Source: an uncultured Clostridia bacterium (lineage in GTDB: Bacteria; Bacillota; Clostridia; TANB77; CAG-508). Taken from it: a stretch of 64,000 nucleotides of DNA. Both the position numbers and the translations under genes were made by a program. The notes beneath the pieces are model-generated. The model saw nothing but the letters and a program-made list of their open reading frames with translations, had not been told where the DNA came from and did no database searches. Of the stretch, positions 1 through 10,017 are shown piece after piece (the stretch's first letter is position 1; every line of letters starts with the position of its first letter). Where the stretch lies: contig CAKOXK010000005.1 of the NCBI GenBank assembly GCA_934130085.1, positions 31,346-95,345 on the forward strand, in the 5' to 3' direction.

Positions 1-45
1 CTTTATTTGTATATTAGTTATATTGTTCTTAATCTTCATTATCAT
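1..45 (-). CDS. possible start of a further T4SS-operon gene, cut by the window edge
   Basis: An ATG lies four bases after the TAG stop of the preceding gene on the same strand, and 15 codons stay open to the window edge. No clear ribosome binding site is visible, so this may be chance. It is listed only because the operon probably continues past the window. Confidence 0.2.
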   Translation of the reverse strand, partial: MIMKIKNNITNIQIK

Positions 46-48
46 TTT

Positions 49-801
49 CTAGCTTACTGCTCTGTAAATGTTGTATTCATTTTTCTTTATCTCTGAATGG
101 TTTTTATAATCTTGATTATTTCCAAAGTATATTTTGTATGTTGAATTCATTAAATCAATGGCAAAGAAGAATGTTCTATCATAGTTGTTGTTTGATGAGT
201 CTGTAAATCTAACATTTATTTTGAATGTCATGTAATAATCATCTTCTCTAATGTACGTTATGTCATTTATTTTATAATTAAATGTAAATAATTGCAACTT
301 GTCTTTTAAGTTTGATGAAGTTAATTCATTTTCTTTAATACATTCTTCATCTAGTACTGCTCCTATTTGATTAGCCATGCTTGATGATGATGATAGTTTT
401 TTTGAGTCTTCAAATAAATCTGATAGATATTTTGTAACTACTTGGTTAAATCCGGTTGTGCTTGAGTCAGAATATGTTGTTACTTTTTCGTATTCTACTG
501 ACAAATCGTCCTCTGAAAAATCTGAGCCTATTTCTGAATCTGAATTGCTACTTGAGCTACCATTTGACTTATTGTTTGAGTTGCTTCCTGAACCATTATT
601 GTTTTCACTACCTGCATTCAGATTTGGATTTGTTTCATCCGTATTAGAGTACACTTCATTTTGCTTTAATACTTTTATATTTCCTTTCGTTATATAATCA
701 CTATCTGGGTTTTGTATTTTTTTCATTAATCCTGCTAATGTTAATACTGCTGTGATTAAAATAATTACAAGTACTATTATTAAAATCTTTGACTTATTCA
801 T
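49..801 (-). CDS. single-pass membrane protein, VirB8/TcpC-like candidate
   Basis: This 250-residue protein has a short cytoplasmic start, one transmembrane helix (about residues 5-25), a long Ser/Asn/Gly-rich linker (about 55-95) and a C-terminal globular domain rich in alternating beta segments (about 105-245). A short N-terminus, one TM helix, a flexible linker and an NTF2-sized extracellular domain is the layout of VirB8/TcpC scaffold proteins of type IV secretion systems. The assignment rests on layout and operon position, not on recognised motifs. It is the last complete gene of the secretion operon, 223 bp after the hydrolase gene. Confidence 0.5.
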   Translation of the reverse strand: MNKSKILIIVLVIILITAVLTLAGLMKKIQNPDSDYITKGNIKVLKQNEVYSNTDETNPNLNAGSENNNGSGSNSNNKSNGSSSSNSDSEIGSDFSEDDLSVEYEKVTTYSDSSTTGFNQVVTKYLSDLFEDSKKLSSSSSMANQIGAVLDEECIKENELTSSNLKDKLQLFTFNYKINDITYIREDDYYMTFKINVRFTDSSNNNYDRTFFFAIDLMNSTYKIYFGNNQDYKNHSEIKKNEYNIYRAVS

Positions 802-1024
802 TAAACTCTTTTCCTTCTTCTTTTCTTTTTCTTACTTTTTTCTAACTTTTTCTTTTTACTATTTTTGTTCTTCTTGCTCTTTTTTTCTTCTCTTTTGCCT
901 ATTTTGGTGTTATTTTGTTGTTTGTATCTTACACGTTATTTATTTTAATTGCTTTATTCTTATTTGCTTCCTATTTAACTATAACGTTATTCCAATGTTG
1001 GTAATAACGTTATAGCATTTTAGT
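802..1024 (-). other. intergenic spacer with a perfect 13-bp inverted repeat
   Basis: The T-rich spacer between the hydrolase and the VirB8-like gene contains inverted arms at 979-991 and 1003-1015 (CTATAACGTTATT and its complement) around an 11-base loop, just after the hydrolase stop. No T-run follows on the minus strand, so it looks more like an RNA-stabilising or processing hairpin, or a protein-binding palindrome, than a classical terminator. Confidence 0.45.
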
Positions 1025-3670
1025 TTATTTAATTACCCTGTATACATTTACAATTCCTTTTTTTCCAAAGTTACTGTCTGTTTGTGGACCTTTTGCTCGT
1101 ATTGCTCTGTCAGATCCACAGTTGTACCATGTGGCATCTCCATTTGAGTCATACCCAGCAAATATTTGTACGTGGCCTGTTTTTCCTGATGGTACATCAC
1201 CTGATGTACCTATAAAGCATATATCTCCTGGTTGTAAACCTAGTCCTTTTGCAGAATGTGTAAATCCACTGTCTTTTGCATCATATACTTTTGCAAATGA
1301 ATCAGAATGTGATGAGAAATATTCTGGTAATGTATTTGTTGATAGTTGGGATGATATATCTCTGAAACCATAATCATAAAGTACTAATGATACAAAGTGT
1401 GAACAGTCTGTTACTTTTTCTTCTCCTAGTGGTACTGGCTTTGCATATTTATTACTGTATGTAAAACCGTTTTCTGCCATATAGTCATGTAACTTCTTGG
1501 CTGATATCATCATATTGCCACTTGCTTCTTGATTAAATATATCTGTTCCTTCTAGCTCTCTGTAATATTCTGGTGAGCCATCTGCATTATAAAACCAGTT
1601 TGCTCCGATCTGTCTGATGTATCTTGTACTATTAGGATCATAACCATTCTTTTTTAATGATTCTGGAGTATTACCCTTGTTATTTCTTATAGTTGAATCA
1701 GCGTCTTCTCTTTTTGCATTAAGGCTATCAAATGCTGTGTTTATTTTTCCACTTCTCATACAATCATCTACTGCATTTATTACATAGTCTGGTATTTTAA
1801 CTTCATTATTCATGAAAGCATAATATCTTTTACTTTGATATCCTTTGTATTGGTTTTTATGCGTTAGTTGCTCATATATAGAAGAACCAAAACTCTTCCA
1901 TTCTACTTTTCTTTTACCATATATTCTGTTATATGCTGTTGATATTACACCTAATGCTCCTTCATAGCTTTTATCATCTTCTGCTGCTATAATTGCATAA
2001 ATTTCATGCATTTGGTTATCAGAGACTTCCTCTGGAATTTCCTTTTCCCCGTCTGGATGATAATCAACATATATACCATTTCCACCTGTTGATACATTTG
2101 AATTATTTAAATCGTTTCTATATTCAACATAAGTATTAGATATTATGTCTGCATCTTCTCCTGCTACACCTTTTGCTCTTTCTTTTCTTGCTTTGTATTC
2201 TTCTTCTTTAGCTTTTGTGTAGTCTTGTCCCATATAGTCTTCAACGTCATCATCTGTTGTTGTATTTTCTTCTCCAACTAATGATTTATCAATATGTTGC
2301 ATTACTATATTTACTTTTTCTGATGCTGTTCCTATTGCCTGTCCTCTTGTTACTGTTCCTGATGCACTTGGGCTGATGCCTTTTATTGTCATTGTCATTC
2401 CATTTACTATGTTTGGATTTATATCATAAAAGTCTTTTTTATATATGTATTCTAGTAACTGAACTATATCGTCTGATAAGACTCCAAATTTTAATGTTAT
2501 TGAATCACCACCTGTTGATACTACCTCTGCATCTCCTGGGGCTAGTACTTGCATTCCTTCTACATCTGTTATATCAATTCCATAATTATTGTCATCTTTA
2601 CTAGCTGTGCCCTCTCCATTTTCAAATGGCCATATTAATACTTTTCTTAAATCTTCATTTAAAGAACCTTCTTCTAGATGATTCTCAATTTTATCACTTG
2701 TTGCTAATTCTTTTAGCATTCTGTAAACACTGTCTGAAGCTGATGTGTGTACATTCTTTAGAATTGAAAATGCTGTTAGTGTGTCTGAGGCTGAACCAAA
2801 TTTAGGTGTTTCTTTTTTTGGAAGCTTACCATTTTCATAGTTTGATTGATCTTGATCTGTTAGTTCATAACTGTCCCCTTCAAAATAATATGTTTTTATT
2901 GAAACTTCTTTATCAAAAAGTTTAGACATTGCTATTTTTCTTGCTGTTTCAACTGTTCCATCATATCTATAATATTTTCCTTGGAATAGCTTCACTATAT
3001 TTGCATTAGGTCCTGATGTTATTGGCTCATTTACTTGATAGTAAATTCCTTCTTCATTTTTAGCTGTTAATGTTGCATTCATTGTGATGCCAAGTTCATT
3101 TAATGGGTCATCATCATCTGTTGTTGAATACTCTAATTTTTTAGTTGCTTTCGCAGCAGTATTATATACACCATTTCCGTTGTTGTTTCTACTTTTCGTA
3201 AAATTAATATCATCATAAAACCAGTGTTTTCTTACACTTGCTATGTATGGCAAATCAACATCTTCTATTCCTTTATTTGCTGCAATTAGCATATTTATTA
3301 AACACTGTAGTTGGTTTATTGAAATTCCCTCTAGTACACTATTGCTATCATCATCAGTTACTGGTGCATTTACTTCTTGCTTGCCTGCGCCACAATCACT
3401 TCCTAATACATCTTTTGCTGCCTTGCTCATATCAAGATTTTCATTATACAATGCTTTTATAAACTTTTCTGTTTTATCTGCGTTTCCTTTTATGCCTGCA
3501 ATTAAATCGTGTAATGCAATTACATTGTCATGTTCTGGTCTTTCATATTCGTTATTTTCTGTATCCGTATAACATAGTCTTTCTTTTTCTAATAACTGAT
3601 TATTGACATAGTCAAGATATGCACTTTCTATTTCTTCTTTTTGATATACTTGTCCGCTTTTTATTGTCAA
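1025..3670 (-). CDS. multidomain peptidoglycan hydrolase of the T4SS (degenerate M23, SleB-like, NlpC/P60-like)
   Basis: This 881-residue protein would open the cell wall for a Gram-positive secretion machine, the role of VirB1/CwlT-type enzymes. From the N-terminus it has a helical region, an M23/LytM-like domain (about 345-470), a SleB-like hydrolase domain (about 550-700, ending in GANWFY) and an NlpC/P60-like domain (about 735-881) with the catalytic cysteine in DCSHFV and histidine in GHVQIF. The M23-like domain has NYGID where active enzymes have HxGID, so it is probably structural. The apparent start is TTG, two codons after an in-frame stop and inside the end of the upstream gene. No signal peptide is present, which is odd for a wall enzyme and suggests that the upstream membrane segment belongs to the same protein. 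Confidence 0.7.
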   Translation of the reverse strand: MTIKSGQVYQKEEIESAYLDYVNNQLLEKERLCYTDTENNEYERPEHDNVIALHDLIAGIKGNADKTEKFIKALYNENLDMSKAAKDVLGSDCGAGKQEVNAPVTDDDSNSVLEGISINQLQCLINMLIAANKGIEDVDLPYIASVRKHWFYDDINFTKSRNNNGNGVYNTAAKATKKLEYSTTDDDDPLNELGITMNATLTAKNEEGIYYQVNEPITSGPNANIVKLFQGKYYRYDGTVETARKIAMSKLFDKEVSIKTYYFEGDSYELTDQDQSNYENGKLPKKETPKFGSASDTLTAFSILKNVHTSASDSVYRMLKELATSDKIENHLEEGSLNEDLRKVLIWPFENGEGTASKDDNNYGIDITDVEGMQVLAPGDAEVVSTGGDSITLKFGVLSDDIVQLLEYIYKKDFYDINPNIVNGMTMTIKGISPSASGTVTRGQAIGTASEKVNIVMQHIDKSLVGEENTTTDDDVEDYMGQDYTKAKEEEYKARKERAKGVAGEDADIISNTYVEYRNDLNNSNVSTGGNGIYVDYHPDGEKEIPEEVSDNQMHEIYAIIAAEDDKSYEGALGVISTAYNRIYGKRKVEWKSFGSSIYEQLTHKNQYKGYQSKRYYAFMNNEVKIPDYVINAVDDCMRSGKINTAFDSLNAKREDADSTIRNNKGNTPESLKKNGYDPNSTRYIRQIGANWFYNADGSPEYYRELEGTDIFNQEASGNMMISAKKLHDYMAENGFTYSNKYAKPVPLGEEKVTDCSHFVSLVLYDYGFRDISSQLSTNTLPEYFSSHSDSFAKVYDAKDSGFTHSAKGLGLQPGDICFIGTSGDVPSGKTGHVQIFAGYDSNGDATWYNCGSDRAIRAKGPQTDSNFGKKGIVNVYRVIK

Positions 3671-4748
3671 CGGTTATATTGTTTAGTTCTACTGTTGCTT
3701 CTTGAAACTGAAGGTCTACTTTTGTATTGAATTCCTTAGCTGTAGCAATTTGGTAAACTAGGTCTGGCATCATTGTTGCTAAGTGTAATGATATAAACAT
3801 TTCTGTTGGTCTACCATATTTTGCTGTCCAGTCTGATAAATCATAAGTATATTTGGTTCCAAATTTTAGTCTTCCAATTGCATTTAGCAGTGGTGAGAGC
3901 TGTGGGCTTCCTGAGAAAATACCTAATGCATTTAATACTTTTCTAGGTTTTGAGTCTGTATAAACTACAAGCGTTTCTTTCTCACGGTTAATTTCGCATC
4001 TACTCCTTATGTCATTCTTTTCTTTTGAAGTGAGACCTGCTATATTTATTAATCCACTTGAGTAATCTGCACCCGTAGTTTTGCTTAAGTCTTCTAAATT
4101 TGCTTCTCCTGTCAATAGTTTTCTAATGTCACTAAGCAGGTCTTGTGCCATACCACCTAAACTGTTTTGTGCTAAATCATAAGTTGCTTCATTTGCTAGC
4201 ATGTATGCTTCTAGGTTATTGTGTATATATCTTCTATCTGTAACTTTTTTTATTGTTTTGGTTCTTCCTGGGTCTTTTGTTCCGGAATTATCTTCATAAG
4301 TAACATCTGCAAATCCGTTTCCAACTATGCTATAGCCCATATTTTCAAGGTACTGTGCTAGATCTTTTACCTCATCTTTGTCTATAGTTTCTTGCTTTGG
4401 TAGATAAGTCCATATCCAATCTGTTAATATGTGAAAAAATGATTTACTTTCTTTCTTTATTTGTCCTATAAACATTCCTGGCATTGATGAAACAAAACCA
4501 TAAAATGCGAGTACATATAGAATGATTAGTATTATTATGATGATAATTATGCATATAGGTAGGTGAGTTAATATTATTTTCCATAAACCTTTTTCTGCTT
4601 TGCCACCTGCTTTTCCTATTTTTATTGCTGCGTTTTTAGCTCCATTAGCTATTTTTTTTGCTCCACCTGTAAACCTGTTTTTTTCTTCTTCTTGATTTCC
4701 TTTTATATCTTGATTTGGATTTTCAGCTATTTTTCTCACCTCTCTCAT
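3612..4748 (-). CDS. T4SS membrane-anchored protein; possible N-terminal half of the hydrolase
   Basis: The 378-residue protein has a basic, Gly/Lys-rich cytoplasmic start (about 1-60), one very hydrophobic TM helix (about 65-90) and a roughly 280-residue extracellular part. No catalytic motif was recognised. Its last 20 residues are very basic and read the same DNA as the start of the next gene in another frame, with a 59-bp overlap. A run of five adenines lies in the overlap. A single-base indel would join the two into a protein of about 1,240 residues with a membrane anchor followed by wall-hydrolase domains. It is either a true separate gene with translational coupling or a frameshifted (or frameshifting) first half. 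Confidence 0.6.
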   Translation of the reverse strand: MREVRKIAENPNQDIKGNQEEEKNRFTGGAKKIANGAKNAAIKIGKAGGKAEKGLWKIILTHLPICIIIIIIILIILYVLAFYGFVSSMPGMFIGQIKKESKSFFHILTDWIWTYLPKQETIDKDEVKDLAQYLENMGYSIVGNGFADVTYEDNSGTKDPGRTKTIKKVTDRRYIHNNLEAYMLANEATYDLAQNSLGGMAQDLLSDIRKLLTGEANLEDLSKTTGADYSSGLINIAGLTSKEKNDIRSRCEINREKETLVVYTDSKPRKVLNALGIFSGSPQLSPLLNAIGRLKFGTKYTYDLSDWTAKYGRPTEMFISLHLATMMPDLVYQIATAKEFNTKVDLQFQEATVELNNITVDNKKRTSISKRRNRKCIS

Positions 4749-4816
4749 GCTTATATATTTTACATCTTCTGTTTTTTATATATAATTTTAGCTTTTATTT
4801 ATGGCTTTTTCATGTA

Positions 4817-4951
4817 GTATAATATTATTTTAATGTTATTTTTCTTGTGGGTATAATATTATTTAGTATTATTTTTCTTATTGATATAATGCTATTTTAG
4901 TGTAATTTTTCTTGTAAGTATAATATTATTTAATATTATTTTTCTTGTAGG
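4817..4951. repeat. four tandem copies of a 33-34 bp AT-rich unit
   Basis: Copies start at 4817, 4851, 4884 and 4918. Each begins like GTATAATATTATTT and ends TTTTTCTTGTA or close to it. The array fills the spacer between the third VirB6-like gene and the next gene, and the last copy overlaps the final codons and stop of the VirB6-like gene. It looks like slippage-type expansion; no palindrome or regular spacer pattern suggests a CRISPR. Confidence 0.7.
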
Positions 4952-7350
4952 TGTAATGTATCTGCTGCATCTGCTTTACTTGCTGCTTCCGCTGCATTTT
5001 GTGCATTCCTTGATTGTCTTGTTGATGTTCCTCCAGTTGATGAATTTGCTGTTCTTGAGCCATCTCCTCTTGAATTGTTTCCTTGAGGTCTTGGTTTTGC
5101 ATCTCCATATTTTTTGCTTTTTTTGAAGTTCGCTGTATAACGTTTTTTGGCATTTTGTTTTGCTATTTTCTTTGCTAGTTCGTCTTCATGACTTGTAAAT
5201 TGCTTGTCAAATGCAGCTATTACCTCATCTGAATCTTTTCCTTGTTTTGAATATGTTTTGTTTAATTCATCTGCTGCTCTCTTTAGTGCGAAGTCCTCAT
5301 CTGTATAGTCTCCTTCATAATCGCCTCTCATTAAGTCTACTGTATGTTGTCTTACCTCATCTCTTGTCATTCCTGTTGCCTCTTGGTATTCATCCATTGC
5401 TTTATTTAAGTTTGATTTTTCCATTTTCTCGTTGAAGTCATCACTAACTTCTGCACCTTTTGCCATAAATGAGTTTACACCTGTAAACATGTTCTTTACA
5501 TCTCCTGTTGCTCCTCCAAGGCCTATTCCCATTATTGCTCCTGCTGCTCTTGCATTTAATCCTAGGTAGCTTCTAACTAATTTGTTTCCGCCAATATTTC
5601 TGGCATATCCTTTTATTTTGCCACCTGCTTTTCTTCCGCCTCTGCCTACTTTTCTTACTGCATTCTTTACTGCCGCTGTTCTTTTACTATCATTTTCTGA
5701 TGGGGCAACCATGTTACTAAATGCTGCTTTTGTTCTTAAGGCTGCCCTTTCACCTACATTTAAGTTTGGTCTTTGATTTGCACCTGCACCGGCTCCAGCT
5801 GCTGCTCCTGCACCATTTTGTAAAGGATTTGCGTATTTTGCTGCAGTAGCTTTATTTTTCTTCTTAGTATCATCATCACTTGAAGATGAACCTCCACCTG
5901 ATGATTTTTTGCCTTTTCCAATTGCTCCTAACATTGATGATGCGAATACTGCACTACCAATTGTATCTGACATTGATGTTTGCTCCATGTGGAAGATATG
6001 TCTTACTATCTTTTCTGCAGTGTATATAAAGAATAACATTGCTATTGCAATTACCACTGTTTTCAATGATTTGTCTGCTGCTAGTAAATTTAATGCTGTA
6101 TTTCCTATTGCTAAGTATGTAACACATTGAAATGGTTGCAAAATTATGTTGTATGTAAATTCTTTTAGCCATGTATTTAATGCTTGTGATTTATTATCTC
6201 CCATTTTATCGATTGAATATGTAACTGTTACTAGAGGTGATATTATTATTAAAAAGGCAATGGTTATCATACGCTTTAAATATGATAGAAGGAATATAAA
6301 TGTCATTCCAACAAGCATTAAATATGCTATTGCTGAACCAACACCTTCTGTGAAACCTACCTTCCATGCGTTATCAAAGAACTCTTTCGATACATCTGTT
6401 ACTTCAGTTGGAGTCATTGCACTTACGAATGCATTATTTATATTTATTACTAAAATCATTACATAGTGCAATACAAATAGCAATGCGATACTTGTAAGCC
6501 AGTCAACTAACATGCTACTGTATTTTGCTTTTTCTGCTGCAACTGTTGCTATTGCCATACGAATTCCTACATAGATTGCTATTGCAACTAAGGCAACTGC
6601 TGCTATGTTTCTTATTGAGTAGTACCAGATTGCAACATTTTTTCTTATGTTATTTGCTGTTGCATCTGATGAATTGAAATTAAAGAAATCTACACTTGTA
6701 ATTTCAAGTTCGTTGAATAGTATGTCTGAAATTGATAATGTGCCTCCATTACCTGAGAATAGACCAAGTATTGTTTCGATAATTTTTCCTAGTAATAAAG
6801 GAAGAATTTTAGCTGGATATAGAATTAAACCAGCAGCACCATCTATAAAGTCACTAAGAGGGTCATCTCTACTACTTTCTGAAAAGTCATCTTCCGCATT
6901 AGTAAAACCATTATCTTTATTTTTTTCTGTTGCATTACCCTCTGTATTATAATCTATATATAAATTATCTCTTTTAGTCGTAAACCATTCCCAAGGCTTC
7001 CAAGAAGGTTGTCTTGGCAAATTATATTTTTCTGCAATGTCCATATCAGTTGGCGTACATTTAACAGTAAGTCTTCCCTCATGTTTCATCGGTTCACTTG
7101 CTGAGTACTCAAGTCCATGTGCTTTTCCATCATTATCATAGTATACTCCGTATGCCTTGCCATTAATTTGTTGTAACTCTCCATTATCATATAAATCCCC
7201 TTCTTTTTTTGAGGAATCATCATACGCTGGTAAATCTACTACAGTTGCGAAAACACTACTTTTTCCTATTATTAAATCTATGAAGTTAAATATCATTAAA
7301 AAAAGTATTATTATGCTAATAGCTTTTTTTAATTTTGTTCTTTGTTTCAT
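4936..7350 (-). CDS. VirB6/TrbL-like polytopic T4SS membrane protein, paralogue 3
   Basis: This 804-residue protein has an N-terminal signal/TM segment, an extracellular region of about 150 residues, a hydrophobic core with about six to eight TM helices (about 165-470) and a long Gly/Ala/Lys-rich cytoplasmic tail (about 475-804). The core includes WYYSIRNIAAVALVAIAIY followed by VGIRMAIATVAAEKAKY, a motif shared with the next two genes upstream. VirB6/TrbL proteins form the inner-membrane channel of conjugative machines. ATG start with GGAGGAG upstream. It lies 21 bp after its paralogue, consistent with co-translation. Confidence 0.75.
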   Translation of the reverse strand: MKQRTKLKKAISIIILFLMIFNFIDLIIGKSSVFATVVDLPAYDDSSKKEGDLYDNGELQQINGKAYGVYYDNDGKAHGLEYSASEPMKHEGRLTVKCTPTDMDIAEKYNLPRQPSWKPWEWFTTKRDNLYIDYNTEGNATEKNKDNGFTNAEDDFSESSRDDPLSDFIDGAAGLILYPAKILPLLLGKIIETILGLFSGNGGTLSISDILFNELEITSVDFFNFNSSDATANNIRKNVAIWYYSIRNIAAVALVAIAIYVGIRMAIATVAAEKAKYSSMLVDWLTSIALLFVLHYVMILVININNAFVSAMTPTEVTDVSKEFFDNAWKVGFTEGVGSAIAYLMLVGMTFIFLLSYLKRMITIAFLIIISPLVTVTYSIDKMGDNKSQALNTWLKEFTYNIILQPFQCVTYLAIGNTALNLLAADKSLKTVVIAIAMLFFIYTAEKIVRHIFHMEQTSMSDTIGSAVFASSMLGAIGKGKKSSGGGSSSSDDDTKKKNKATAAKYANPLQNGAGAAAGAGAGANQRPNLNVGERAALRTKAAFSNMVAPSENDSKRTAAVKNAVRKVGRGGRKAGGKIKGYARNIGGNKLVRSYLGLNARAAGAIMGIGLGGATGDVKNMFTGVNSFMAKGAEVSDDFNEKMEKSNLNKAMDEYQEATGMTRDEVRQHTVDLMRGDYEGDYTDEDFALKRAADELNKTYSKQGKDSDEVIAAFDKQFTSHEDELAKKIAKQNAKKRYTANFKKSKKYGDAKPRPQGNNSRGDGSRTANSSTGGTSTRQSRNAQNAAEAASKADAADTLHLQEK

Positions 7351-7371
7351 GTGACTACTCCTCCGTTTGAC

Positions 7372-9831
7372 TTATTTTTTTAAGTCTTGTATGAATTTAT
7401 TAACATTAATTATGTCGCCATTTCCTGCTTTTCTTGATTTGTAATTTAAGTTCTTCATTTGATTAATTTTATTAGCCATTGTTACGTTTTCTTCTGATAC
7501 TTGACTTTGAACTATGCTTTGGCTGAATTTGTTTGCAACTTCTTCGGTGTTAAAGTATTTTACACCTTCTTTGCTAATATACCTTCTTCTTTCTTCTTGG
7601 TCTTTGGCTTCTTTTAGTTGTTTTTCTTGTGCATCTTTTATTTGTTGTGCTTCTATTTTTGCTAGACGTTCTTTCGCATTTTGTGTTAATAATTTTGATT
7701 GGTCTATATTTGCTATGCTTGAACTTACTAATGAGTCTATATTTTTATATTTTGTGCTGTCTTTTATTCCGTTTTTTAGTGTTTCTTGTATTGCCATACT
7801 GTTTGCGTTTAGCTTTTCTATTTTTTCAAGTTCTGCTATACTTTCTTCTACTTTTTGTCCATTTGTCATCTTGTAAATTGATTCTTGTATTTCACTACTT
7901 AATGTGTTTGCTTCATTTATCATGCTGTCAAGCTCTCTGTTGTCTTCATTTACTTTTGCTATTGCATCTCTAATTTTAGCATCTTTTTTATTAAGCTTTT
8001 CTTCTGCTTTTTGACTGTCTGTAAATAGTCTCTTAAAATCTCCTGGTGTTTTTGGTGATAGAGCCCACATGTTAAGTGCCTTTTCTGGGTCAACTCCCAT
8101 CATTGGTAATACTAGAGCTGATGTTGTAAGGGCTGATGCAATTTTTAATGCATTATTTTTTTCTGTAGTGTATCTTTTCTTTTGTTGTTTTTTATACTTT
8201 TTAAGTACTTTCTTTGAGTTTTCGCCTATTATTCCTCCACGTCTTGCATTTCTCTTTAGTTCCTGTAACTGAAGAAATTCTGGTGCAACATCACTTGCAA
8301 CCTCACCTATTACTCTTTTTTCATGTGCTATTAGTTTGTTTATTCTTGTTTTATCACCTACAAAGTTTGCTGCATCTTTTACTTTTCCCTTTGCATTTCC
8401 GTATATACCTCCTACGGTATGTCCTATTGAGCTTCCATTTTGTTGGTAGTGTTGTTCATCTTTCATTTTAAGCATTCCTGCCGTATCTTTAGCTATTCCT
8501 CCAACAAATTTTCCTGCTCTTATTCCTTCTCTTCCAATGTTTTGTCCAAATTCTTTGTAAACAATAATCTTTCCATATATACTTGCAAATTCGTTCTTTA
8601 ATGGTTTTTTCATTGGTCTTAACATTTGGTCTCCACTTGAACCATTGAATTGGAATATTTGGAATATAACATCATCAAATCTTAATAAGTATGACATAAA
8701 TACTAGTGCTAGTATAAAACCGAAAATTGATTTTACTGCTAAGTCAACTGCTATTCCCATGATTACTGAATATGTAAGTGCATGTACTGATTGTATAAGT
8801 ACATTTAATACAAATGAGTTTAGCCATTTGTTAAAGCCCTGTTTTCCTCTTGCTTCTGCATTATCTAATGCATATCTAACAATTACTAATGGTGCTAATA
8901 GTATAAGTATTAAGTTTTTTACATATCTTTTTAAATATACTACTAAGAATTTTAGCCAGTATATAAATAGTGCTACATACATTATTGTTCCAGCAAATCC
9001 TACACTTAGTCTAAAGTCATAGGCTCTGTTTTTTACTGTATTATATAGTGTGTTTTCTTTGGTATAATCAGCTTCAAATAAATCACACATTATGTTATTT
9101 AAGCTTAATACAAGTACTATAATATAATGAATTACAAATATCATTACCATGCATTTTAACCATGTATATAATTGCTTTTGGTAATCTGCCTTTTTGCTTG
9201 AAATTGTTGATGTAGCCATTCTTATACCTGTATAGATTAACATTATTATCATAATTATGATTGCTATATTTCTTATAGATACATACCATCCTGCAACTGT
9301 TGATTTTATTACATCTATGGCTGATCCTTTTTCTACTACTTTTCCTGCTGCTTTACTTGATAATAAATCTACATCAAGTGCTGGTATTCTGTTGTAGATT
9401 AAATCTTCTATTGTATAATGTACATAGTCACCTTCTACATCATCATCATTATAATCGATATCCTCTTCTTCATTTCCTTCTAAAGCAATTAGAGCATTGT
9501 CTATTAATTTTTCAATATTTTCTATTGTTCCAACAATTCCTATTTTTACTACAGTAAACAAACATCCTACAAGATAATCTACAAAATTAAGTGCAAGTTT
9601 AAATATCCACTTTAGGCCTCTGTTTTCTGCTTCATAGCCCATTTCTTTTGGGTTACCTTCATATTCAAATGTATTGGTAATTGAATCTAGGTCTACTTCA
9701 TAACCTGCTACTGTATCTGATGCTGCAAAAGAAACATGCTGAAAAAGGGGGTTTGATGCTGTGCAAATTATTATTAAATTTACTAAAAAAACTACTAATA
9801 ATTTTTTTATGATCTCCTTTACCTTTCTCAT
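7372..9831 (-). CDS. VirB6/TrbL-like polytopic T4SS membrane protein, paralogue 2
   Basis: The 819-residue protein has a signal/TM segment (about 10-30), a TM helix around 75-95, a multi-TM core (about 175-400) containing WYVSIRNIAIIIMIIMLIYTG, and a cytoplasmic tail of about 400 residues that is strongly charged and predicted coiled coil towards the end (about 590-780). The core matches the genes on both sides. The long coiled tail is specific to this copy and could dock the ATPase or a cytosolic partner; that is inference. AGGAGA precedes the ATG. Confidence 0.75.
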   Translation of the reverse strand: MRKVKEIIKKLLVVFLVNLIIICTASNPLFQHVSFAASDTVAGYEVDLDSITNTFEYEGNPKEMGYEAENRGLKWIFKLALNFVDYLVGCLFTVVKIGIVGTIENIEKLIDNALIALEGNEEEDIDYNDDDVEGDYVHYTIEDLIYNRIPALDVDLLSSKAAGKVVEKGSAIDVIKSTVAGWYVSIRNIAIIIMIIMLIYTGIRMATSTISSKKADYQKQLYTWLKCMVMIFVIHYIIVLVLSLNNIMCDLFEADYTKENTLYNTVKNRAYDFRLSVGFAGTIMYVALFIYWLKFLVVYLKRYVKNLILILLAPLVIVRYALDNAEARGKQGFNKWLNSFVLNVLIQSVHALTYSVIMGIAVDLAVKSIFGFILALVFMSYLLRFDDVIFQIFQFNGSSGDQMLRPMKKPLKNEFASIYGKIIVYKEFGQNIGREGIRAGKFVGGIAKDTAGMLKMKDEQHYQQNGSSIGHTVGGIYGNAKGKVKDAANFVGDKTRINKLIAHEKRVIGEVASDVAPEFLQLQELKRNARRGGIIGENSKKVLKKYKKQQKKRYTTEKNNALKIASALTTSALVLPMMGVDPEKALNMWALSPKTPGDFKRLFTDSQKAEEKLNKKDAKIRDAIAKVNEDNRELDSMINEANTLSSEIQESIYKMTNGQKVEESIAELEKIEKLNANSMAIQETLKNGIKDSTKYKNIDSLVSSSIANIDQSKLLTQNAKERLAKIEAQQIKDAQEKQLKEAKDQEERRRYISKEGVKYFNTEEVANKFSQSIVQSQVSEENVTMANKINQMKNLNYKSRKAGNGDIINVNKFIQDLKK

Positions 9832-10017
9832 TACGTCTCCTATTTGTTAATTCATTTAAAATTTTTGATGTTTATTTTCATTGGGTTTATAAAATTTTTG
9901 TTTTAAATTTCAGCTGTTTTACATCTCAAATGTTTTGCTCTCAGATGTCTTACTCTCAAATTCCTTGCTTTCAAATTCCTTGCTTTCAAATTCCTTGATT
10001 TTTATATTATAGATTGG
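9832..10017. repeat. spacer with a 15-bp tandem repeat
   Basis: Between two VirB6-like genes, the unit TCAAATTCCTTGCTT occurs at 9956-9970 and 9971-9985, then partially at 9986-9997. Weaker related copies lie just upstream. No gene or recognised regulatory element is present in the spacer. Confidence 0.5.

Noticed and set aside
4817..4951. CRISPR-like array
   Set aside because: The 33-34 bp units are contiguous with no distinct spacers, and no cas genes are present. No CRISPR array was seen in the window.
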